Positions 13,698 to 19,658 of a DNA stretch of 19,658 bases are shown in pieces; within the stretch, counting starts at the first letter, position 1, and every line of letters begins with the position of its first letter. The notes beneath the pieces were generated by a model. It saw only the letters and a list, made by a program, of their open reading frames with translations, did not search any database and had not been told where the DNA came from. The translations under genes and the position numbers were made by a program. The stretch comes from JBELHJ01 sp042091495 (GTDB lineage: Bacteria; Bacteroidota; Bacteroidia; Flavobacteriales; Flavobacteriaceae), in the NCBI GenBank assembly GCA_042091495.1, contig JBELHJ010000041.1, positions 1 to 19,658 of the forward strand, in the 5' to 3' direction.

Positions 13698-16490
13698 TTA
13701 GTGGGCCTCTAGCCAATTATTTCCTATTCCAATTTCTACATCTAATGGAACACTCAATTTAAATGCATTTTCCATTTCATGTTTAATGATTTTTGAAAGT
13801 ATGTCTATTTCATCTTTATGAGCATCAAAAACTAATTCATCATGGACTTGCAGTAGCATTTTTGATTTTAGTTTTTGGGATTTTAAAATGTCTGCAATAT
13901 TAATCATTGCAATTTTTATGATATCTGCAGCACTGCCTTGAATAGGAGCATTAACAGCGTTTCGTTCTGATGCACCTCTGACAATCGCATTTCTTGAGTT
14001 GATATCTTTTAAGTAGCGTCTTCTCCCCAACACTGTTTCAACATAACCATTTTCTCTTGCAAAAGCTGTTTGTTTTTGAATGTAATCCTTAAGCTTTGGA
14101 TAAGTTTCATAATATGTGTCAATAAGGGCTTTTGCTTCAGACCTGTTTAAGTTAGTTTGATTACTAAGCCCAAAGGCAGATACCCCATAAATAATCCCAA
14201 AATTTACTGTTTTAGCATTGCTTCTTTGTTCACGTGTTATTTCATTTAGTTGTACATTAAAAATGTTGGCTGCTGTTGCTGCATGAATATCTTGTCCTTC
14301 TTTAAAAGCAGCGATCATAGTTTCCTCTTGACTAAGAGCTGCAATAATTCTTAGTTCAATTTGAGAATAATCAGCTGCTAATAAAACATAATCTTCATTT
14401 CTAGGAATAAATGCTTTTCTTATAAGTCGGCCTCTTTCAGTTCTAATTGGAATATTTTGTAAATTAGGATTGTTACTGCTTAGTCTCCCTGTTGCTGCTA
14501 CGGTCTGCGTATACTCAGTGTGTATTCTGTTTGTTTTTAGGTTGATTTGTGAAGGAAGTGCATCAACATAAGTGCTTTTGAGCTTGGATAGCGATCTGTA
14601 TTCCAATATATGATCTACGATATCATGTTTTTTAGCCAAAGCAACAAGAACATCTTCAGCTGTCGAGTATTGGCCTGTTTTGGTTTTTTTGGGTTTGTCA
14701 ACCAACTGAAGCTTTTCAAATAAAATGACTCCAAGTTGTTTAGGTGAGGCAATATTAAATTCTTCACCAGATTCTTTGTAAATTTTGGTTTCTAAATTTG
14801 TGATATCTTTATCTAAATCAATAGCTAAACTTTTTAAAAAGCCTGTATCAAGATTAATACCCTCTAACTCCATTTCACTTAAAACCTCTAATAGTTTAGT
14901 CTCTGTTTTATGAAATAGTTGATCTGTTTTAGCCGCTACAAGTTCTTTGTCAAAATATTCTTTTAATTGAAAAATAAGATCGGTCTGTTCCAGATAATAA
15001 TCACAAAGTTTTTTTGTTGGTAATTGCTCTGCAGCTATTTGATTTTTCCCTTTCCCAACGATATCAGAAATTTCAGTTGGTTTGTGGTTTAGATAGGTTT
15101 GAGATAAGATACTTAAGTCGTGTCTCATATCTGGGTTAATGAGATAATGAGCAAGTTGTGTGTCAAAAAGGTTGTTTTTAAGTCTTATACCATAGTGGTT
15201 TAGAATTTTTGACTCGTTTTTGAGTTGGTCTCCGATTTTTTCTATAGTATTTGATTCAAAAAAAGGTTTTATAGAATTAAAAAGTTGTGTTTTTTTAGTT
15301 TCATCAGAGGGGATTGCTAAATAATACCCTTTATCTTTTTCCCAACAAAAAGCTATGCCAATGATTTTAGGGTTCAAAGTATCACCACTGCTATTGATTG
15401 TTTTAAAACATACAGCAGTTTGTTTAAACAGGTATTTCATAAAAATCTCAAAGCCAAGTTCAGAATCTATGTACTGATAGAAAGGTGTTTTTTTATTAGA
15501 TTGATTAGTGTTTTGATCAAATAAAGAGAATTGACCGCTTCCTGCTGTTTTATCTAATTCAATTTCAGGTTGATTTGATAAAGACTCTTCATTAGTTTTG
15601 GTAGTTTGTAATTCGAAAGTTTTTCTGAAGTTTTCAATAAGTCTTCTAAATTCTAATTCTTCAAAAATCGATTTTACCATTTCAGTATCTGGATTTGAAA
15701 ACTTAAAATTTTCTTCATCAAATTTGACAGGAACATCTAAAATTATTCGAGCAAGTTGTTTGGAAAGCAATCCTAAATCTTTATTGGCTTCCACTTTTTC
15801 TTTCATTTTACCTTTAAGTTGGTCGGTATTTTCCAATAAACCTTCTAAACTACCAAACTGGGCTATGAATTTTTTAGCCGTTTTTTCACCTACACCTGGA
15901 AGTCCTGGAATATTGTCTGCAGAATCCCCCATCATCCCTAGGAAATCTATGACTTGGTCTGGTGTTTGTACTTCAAACTTTTTTTGAACTTCTGGAATCC
16001 CCCAGGTTTCATATCCACCACCAAAAACTGGGCGGTACATGAAAATATGATCACTTACCAGTTGTGCAAAATCTTTATCTGGAGTAACCATAAATGTACT
16101 GAACCCTTTTTTTTCAGCTTGTTTAGAAAGTGTGCCAATAATATCATCAGCTTCATAGCCTTCTTTTACTACAATAGGAATATGCATGGCATTGAGAATA
16201 GATTCAATGTATGGCACAGCTATCTTAATTGCTTCCGGAGTCTCATCTCTATTAGCCTTGTAGTCTTCAAAAAGTGCATTTCTATCACTACTTCCACCTT
16301 TATCAAAACATACCGCTAAATAATCTGGGCGTTCTCTTTTAATAACGTCAAGTAATGAATTCATGAATCCTAAAATTGCTGAAGTGTCGAGTCCTTTTGA
16401 ATTTATTCTTGGATTTTTAATAAAAGCATAATAGCCTCTAAATATTAATGCATAAGCATCAACTAGAAATAATCGTTTTTGATCTGGCAT
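13698..16490 (-). CDS. polA: DNA polymerase I, proofreading site degenerate
   Basis: Pol I fills gaps and removes RNA primers during replication and repair. The 930-residue protein has three domains. The 5' nuclease (about 1-290) keeps its acidic residues: Asp11, CFD at 61-63, EADD at 113-116, TPDKD at 136-140, and the GDSADNIPGLPGVGEKTAKK helix-hairpin. The 3'-5' exonuclease-like domain (about 335-520) keeps the fold but not the catalytic residues: Lys363, Ile365, Glu426 and Gln502 stand where E. coli has Asp355, Glu357, Asp424 and Asp501. The polymerase domain (about 525-930) is intact, with Asp707 in AADYSQIELR, the REQRSNAKTVNFGIIYG helix (753-769) and VHDE at 882-885. It is transcribed away from the aldehyde dehydrogenase gene. 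Confidence 0.97.
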   Translation of the reverse strand: MPDQKRLFLVDAYALIFRGYYAFIKNPRINSKGLDTSAILGFMNSLLDVIKRERPDYLAVCFDKGGSSDRNALFEDYKANRDETPEAIKIAVPYIESILNAMHIPIVVKEGYEADDIIGTLSKQAEKKGFSTFMVTPDKDFAQLVSDHIFMYRPVFGGGYETWGIPEVQKKFEVQTPDQVIDFLGMMGDSADNIPGLPGVGEKTAKKFIAQFGSLEGLLENTDQLKGKMKEKVEANKDLGLLSKQLARIILDVPVKFDEENFKFSNPDTEMVKSIFEELEFRRLIENFRKTFELQTTKTNEESLSNQPEIELDKTAGSGQFSLFDQNTNQSNKKTPFYQYIDSELGFEIFMKYLFKQTAVCFKTINSSGDTLNPKIIGIAFCWEKDKGYYLAIPSDETKKTQLFNSIKPFFESNTIEKIGDQLKNESKILNHYGIRLKNNLFDTQLAHYLINPDMRHDLSILSQTYLNHKPTEISDIVGKGKNQIAAEQLPTKKLCDYYLEQTDLIFQLKEYFDKELVAAKTDQLFHKTETKLLEVLSEMELEGINLDTGFLKSLAIDLDKDITNLETKIYKESGEEFNIASPKQLGVILFEKLQLVDKPKKTKTGQYSTAEDVLVALAKKHDIVDHILEYRSLSKLKSTYVDALPSQINLKTNRIHTEYTQTVAATGRLSSNNPNLQNIPIRTERGRLIRKAFIPRNEDYVLLAADYSQIELRIIAALSQEETMIAAFKEGQDIHAATAANIFNVQLNEITREQRSNAKTVNFGIIYGVSAFGLSNQTNLNRSEAKALIDTYYETYPKLKDYIQKQTAFARENGYVETVLGRRRYLKDINSRNAIVRGASERNAVNAPIQGSAADIIKIAMINIADILKSQKLKSKMLLQVHDELVFDAHKDEIDILSKIIKHEMENAFKLSVPLDVEIGIGNNWLEAH

Positions 16491-16512
16491 TTGAAGTAAT
16501 TTGAAAGTAGCT

Positions 16513-16520
16513 CAAATCTA
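16513..16520 (-). promoter_or_regulatory. polA promoter, -7 element TAGATTTG
   Basis: This exact TAnnTTTG box lies 22 nt before the polA ATG in the 87-nt divergent gap with the aldehyde dehydrogenase gene. No TTG is seen at the -33 position. No equally good box is seen for the + strand gene. Confidence 0.5.
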
Positions 16521-16577
16521 CAAAAACTTATGATAAAACTATTTTTTGTTTTACATTGAAATCACAAATTTGAGACT

Positions 16578-17978
16578 ATGACAGCGTTTGAAAAATTAGA
16601 TAAAGTTTTTAAGCTACAGCAATCACATGTAATACAACTCAAACGTTCTCCTTACAAGGACAGGATTGAAAAACTTAATAAACTCAAATTATTACTTGAA
16701 AATAAGTATAGAGATCTTTTTTGTGAATCATTAAAAAAAGATTTAAGTAAACCTTCTGTAGAAACCGATCTTACTGAGATTTATCCTGTAATTAAGGAAA
16801 TTAAATATGTTAAACGACATTTAAAAAGTTGGTTAAGCAAAAACTATGTTTCAACACCAATGGTACTTCTTGGTAGTCAATCTTATACGGTATACGAACC
16901 AAAAGGGGTTTGCTTAATCATGTCACCGTGGAATTTCCCAGTAAATCTTACGTTATCACCTTTGATTTCTGCAATTGCTGCCGGTAATACAGTAATAATA
17001 AAACCTTCAGAGATGTCATCTTACACCTCTGCCGTTTTAAAGGAATTAATTGAAGAGCTTTTTGATGAAAACGAAGTGTTTCTTATTGAAGGCGATGTTG
17101 AAGTTGCTCAACATTTATTAAAATTACCTTTCAACCATATTTTCTTTACAGGATCTCCTGCAGTTGGTCGTTTGGTTATGAAAGCTGCATCAGATCACTT
17201 GGCTTCTGTGACTCTTGAATTGGGGGGGAAATCTCCAGTGATTATTGATAACACAGCTAATTTAAAATTAGCGGTTTCTAGAGTAGTACATAGTAAATTA
17301 ATTAACACTGGTCAAACCTGTATTGCACCTGATTATGTTTTTGTTCATAAATCAATCTTTTCTGCTTTTGTCAAGCAATTTGAAATAGAAGCTCAAAAGT
17401 TATATTCTAAACAATCTGAAGCGTCTTCGGATTATGGTAGGATAATAAATCAAAAGCATTTTTCTAGGCTAAAAGGATTACTCAGTGATCTTGAAATAGG
17501 TGAAGTAAAGTTTGGCGGGCTGGCTAATGATTCTGAATTATACTTTGAACCCACATTGGTTGCACCTAACAGTTCATCTTCCAAAATTAAAAAGGAAGAA
17601 ATTTTTGGACCCATATTAGCAGTTTATTCTTTTGAAGATTTAAATGAGGTAGTAGACTATGTGAATAAAAATGAAAGACCCCTTGCACTATATATCTTTA
17701 GTAAAAGCAAAAAAAATATTGACAAAGTAATTTCTGAAACCACTTCAGGGGGAACATGCATAAATCATTGTTTATTACACTACATGAATTCTGAATTACC
17801 TTTTGGGGGAGTAAATAATTCTGGAATTGGAAAATCGCATGGAAAGTATGGTTTTGAGGAATTTTCAAATAAAAGAGCAGTCTTACGTCAATTTACATTT
17901 AGCGCTGTGGATTTAATAAAACCACCTTACACAAATTTCATGGCTAAATTAGCCCGGTTAACTGTGAAATGGTTTTAA
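16578..17978 (+). CDS. NAD(P)-dependent aldehyde dehydrogenase, ALDH3-like
   Basis: It oxidises an aldehyde to a carboxylic acid. The 466-residue protein has the length and C-terminal style of class 3 (fatty/aromatic aldehyde) enzymes, which are shorter than the 500-residue ALDH1/2 type. Visible sites are Asn119 in MSPWNFP, Lys142 in IIKPSE, the nucleotide-binding FTGSPAVG (190-197), the general-base Glu214 in LELGGKSP, the nucleophile Cys248 in GQTCIAP and EIFGPIL (341-347). The C-terminal PFGGVNNSGIGKSHGKYGFEEFS and IKPPYTNF segments are typical of ALDH3. The substrate cannot be told from sequence or neighbours; medium-chain lipid aldehydes are a guess. It converges on the glycosylasparaginase gene with a 4-nt overlap. 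Confidence 0.93.
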   Translation: MTAFEKLDKVFKLQQSHVIQLKRSPYKDRIEKLNKLKLLLENKYRDLFCESLKKDLSKPSVETDLTEIYPVIKEIKYVKRHLKSWLSKNYVSTPMVLLGSQSYTVYEPKGVCLIMSPWNFPVNLTLSPLISAIAAGNTVIIKPSEMSSYTSAVLKELIEELFDENEVFLIEGDVEVAQHLLKLPFNHIFFTGSPAVGRLVMKAASDHLASVTLELGGKSPVIIDNTANLKLAVSRVVHSKLINTGQTCIAPDYVFVHKSIFSAFVKQFEIEAQKLYSKQSEASSDYGRIINQKHFSRLKGLLSDLEIGEVKFGGLANDSELYFEPTLVAPNSSSSKIKKEEIFGPILAVYSFEDLNEVVDYVNKNERPLALYIFSKSKKNIDKVISETTSGGTCINHCLLHYMNSELPFGGVNNSGIGKSHGKYGFEEFSNKRAVLRQFTFSAVDLIKPPYTNFMAKLARLTVKWF

Positions 17979-18952
17979 TTTTTTAAATGATATGACGCTT
18001 TAATATTTTCTGTTTTATCTTTTGATGTGATTGTGTAATTGAAGTGTTTATGAATTGCGTGGGCACCTATCTCCCCTTTTTTATTTATTGCAATAAATCC
18101 TACTTGAAAATCTTTAATGTTTTTATTGGTGTTTTGAGTCATTCTTGAAATAGCCTCCTCACAAGCCTCTTGAGGATTCATGCCTTGACGCATTAATTCA
18201 ACAATTAAAAAGCTACCTACGGTTTTTACAACTTCTTCACCTAAACCAGTAGCAACAGCACCTCCAACAGCGTTATCCACAAATAAACCCGATCCAATTA
18301 TTGGAGAATCGCCAACTCTTCCCTTCATTTTGTAGGCTAATCCACTAGTAGTACACCCACCGGAGATATTTCCATTTATATCAATGGCTAGCATACCAAT
18401 AGTGTCATGATTCTCAATGTTAATTATGGGTTTGTAATTTGAAGTTTTTTTCCATTCCTCATATTTTTTTTTGGCATTATCTGATAGTAATTCCTCAGTT
18501 TTAAAGCCCTCAGAAATTGCAAATTCTTTTGCACCATCTCCTGCTAACATGACATGAGGCGTTTTCTCCATGACTTTTCTGGCAACAGAAATAGCTTGTG
18601 GTATGTCTTTGAGGTAAACTACAGATCCACAATTTCCTTTGTGATCCATTATACAGGCATCTAAAGTAACTGATCCTGTACGGTCAGGGAGACCTCCTAA
18701 TCCAACACTGCTATTAGAAATATCTAGTTCTTCAACATTACATCCATTTTCTATGGCATCCAAAGCGGTGTGTTTTTTTGAGAGAAAATCAAAAGCAACT
18801 TGAGTTGCTTTAGGAACATTCCATGTTGCAATTGCAAACGCCCCATTAATTTTTTTGCTTTGAGATTTTGAAAAAGAAGTGATTTTATTTGAGCCAAAAC
18901 TTAATCCAAAATAACCTAGTAATGAAGAAGCTAAAAATTCTTTACGATTCAT
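17975..18952 (-). CDS. N4-(beta-N-acetylglucosaminyl)-L-asparaginase (glycosylasparaginase)
   Basis: This Ntn-hydrolase cleaves GlcNAc-Asn to GlcNAc-amine and aspartate, the last step in breaking down Asn-linked glycopeptides. The 325-residue precursor has the autocleavage site HDTIGM; Thr184 becomes the N-terminal nucleophile of the beta chain after Asp183. Substrate residues known from the Flavobacterium enzyme are recognisable: Trp44 in ATWN, Arg212 and Asp215 in GRVGDSP, and Thr235-Gly236 in ATGLGEE. The N-terminus MNRKEFLASSLLGYFGLSF looks like an export signal with a Tat-like NRKEFL rather than a strict twin Arg. An in-frame ATG at 18979 lies inside the upstream gene; ATG 18952, 4 nt after that stop, fits better. 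It is co-transcribed with the sugar permease. Confidence 0.93.
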   Translation of the reverse strand: MNRKEFLASSLLGYFGLSFGSNKITSFSKSQSKKINGAFAIATWNVPKATQVAFDFLSKKHTALDAIENGCNVEELDISNSSVGLGGLPDRTGSVTLDACIMDHKGNCGSVVYLKDIPQAISVARKVMEKTPHVMLAGDGAKEFAISEGFKTEELLSDNAKKKYEEWKKTSNYKPIINIENHDTIGMLAIDINGNISGGCTTSGLAYKMKGRVGDSPIIGSGLFVDNAVGGAVATGLGEEVVKTVGSFLIVELMRQGMNPQEACEEAISRMTQNTNKNIKDFQVGFIAINKKGEIGAHAIHKHFNYTITSKDKTENIKASYHLKN

Positions 18953-18956
18953 AATT

Positions 18957-19658
18957 TTACTTAGCGCTTTTAAATCCAAGGTATAAAATAAATGCGTAAC
19001 ACGATATTATGAAGAATAAAGCGTTTTTGAATCCAGCGACATCTGAAAAATATCCAAACAACGGTGGTATGATAGCACCCCCCACAATTGCTGTACATAA
19101 CAAACCTGAAGCTTTTGGTTTTAGTGTACCTAGACCATCGATGGCTAATGTGAAAATGGTTGGGAACATAATAGAATTAAATAACCCAATTGCAAGGATA
19201 CTCCACATTGCTATTATGCCTTGAGAAGCGATTGAAGTTAAAACTAATACCGATGCAAACGAAGCAAAAAGAGCAAGTACATACCCTGGTTTTATAATTC
19301 TTGTTAAATAGGCTCCAACAAAACGTCCTATCATTGCACCGGACCAATAGAATGTGACAAAGACACCTACGATGGCTTTACTATCCTTTAATGCTAAATC
19401 AGAATTGAGAAGCGATGCTGCAATGGATGACATGGTGTCAGAATTTTTAATCACTTCATCTAGATTCATGTCTAAAAAGTAGTTGATTAAATAACTTCCG
19501 ATAGCGACTTCGGCACCTACGTAAAAAAAGATTCCAAGTACACCCAGAACAACCCTCTTGTTTTTTAAAACTTCTTTGTAAGAACCTGTTTGACTTTCAT
19601 TGATGAGTTTAGGTAGTTTAACAAAAAAGAAAACCAAAGCAATTAATATTATAAATAA
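18957..19658 (-). CDS. Sugar MFS permease, FucP/glucose-galactose/NagP type (5' end missing)
   Basis: The frame is open to the window edge, so only the C-terminal part (about 233 residues) is present and the start lies outside. A TTG at 19635-19637 is not a credible start because hydrophobic codons continue upstream. About seven membrane segments are visible. FYWSGAMIGRFVGAYLTR and GLFNSIMFPTIFTLAI, followed by KASGLLCTAIVGGAIIPPLFGY, are characteristic of the FucP/GGP proton-sugar symporters of Bacteroidota inner membranes. This family includes fucose, glucose/galactose and GlcNAc (NagP) carriers. With glycosylasparaginase starting 4 nt downstream, GlcNAc or another N-glycan sugar is a plausible cargo, but specificity cannot be read from the sequence. 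Confidence 0.88.
   Translation of the reverse strand, partial: LFIILIALVFFFVKLPKLINESQTGSYKEVLKNKRVVLGVLGIFFYVGAEVAIGSYLINYFLDMNLDEVIKNSDTMSSIAASLLNSDLALKDSKAIVGVFVTFYWSGAMIGRFVGAYLTRIIKPGYVLALFASFASVLVLTSIASQGIIAMWSILAIGLFNSIMFPTIFTLAIDGLGTLKPKASGLLCTAIVGGAIIPPLFGYFSDVAGFKNALFFIISCYAFILYLGFKSAK

Noticed and set aside
15598..16319. Two + strand open frames opposite polA
   Set aside because: They lie wholly inside polA, show no family motif and have no start signals; they are shadow frames.
17221..17229. Run of seven Gs in the aldehyde dehydrogenase gene, a possible phase-variation tract
   Set aside because: It encodes the invariant ELGGK motif (TTG GGG GGG AAA) in frame; a short tract at a conserved site needs no switching explanation.
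19635..19637. TTG as start codon of the sugar permease gene
   Set aside because: The frame stays open with hydrophobic codons to the window edge, and the family needs an N-terminal half; the gene is simply cut by the window.
1..19658. CRISPR arrays, IS elements, phage, toxin-antitoxin or defence systems
   Set aside because: No spaced direct repeats, transposase or integrase motifs, or terminal inverted repeats were seen; nearly all the sequence is accounted for by core genes.

Overview
The window is ordinary core chromosome from a low-GC member of the Bacteroidota, most likely a marine-type Flavobacteriaceae. The reasons are: an ExbB / 4-TM protein / ExbD / ExbD cluster, a PorT-like barrel, a glycosylasparaginase very close to the Flavobacterium/Elizabethkingia enzyme as I remember it, a FucP/NagP-type sugar permease, ribosomal genes in the order rplM-rpsI-rpsB-tsf followed by pyrH-frr, and several exact TAnnTTTG boxes (the Bacteroidota primary-sigma -7 element). 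Shine-Dalgarno sequences are not evident. Genus cannot be called from the sequence. I found no CRISPR array, IS element, prophage, toxin-antitoxin pair or defence island, and no gene-free stretch longer than 300 bases.

Layout. Positions 1-51 hold the 3' part of a tRNA-Ser. Positions 125-2532 (+) are a four-gene TonB-energising operon: exbB, an uncharacterised 4-TM protein, and two different exbD genes, closed by a strong intrinsic terminator. A PorT-like outer-membrane barrel gene (+) follows and runs into a convergent pair on the - strand: rpoN (sigma-54) with a translationally coupled PAP2-like membrane protein. Next on the - strand are asnS, an MMPL/RND-type transporter gene, frr and pyrH, tsf, rpsB, rpsI and rplM, and polA. 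Read in transcription order this is polA, then rplM-rpsI-rpsB-tsf, then pyrH-frr, then the MMPL gene, asnS, and rpoN-PAP2. On the far side of polA lies a divergent ALDH3-type aldehyde dehydrogenase (+). It converges on a - strand pair, a sugar MFS permease (5' end outside the window) and a glycosylasparaginase, which together suggest use of N-glycan-derived GlcNAc-Asn.

Regulation visible in the sequence. Exact -7 boxes lie 18-22 nt before the start codons of asnS, the MMPL gene, pyrH and polA, implying very short leaders and helping to fix starts. rplM has a TTG-N19-TAAATTTG promoter. Intrinsic terminators follow exbD2, asnS, frr and tsf, and an attenuator-like hairpin lies between rpsB and tsf.

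The observation most worth following is in polA. The 5' nuclease and polymerase active sites are intact, but all four metal-binding residues of the 3'-5' proofreading domain are replaced although the domain fold is still recognisable. I did not find an obviously new multi-gene system; the other findings are modest.
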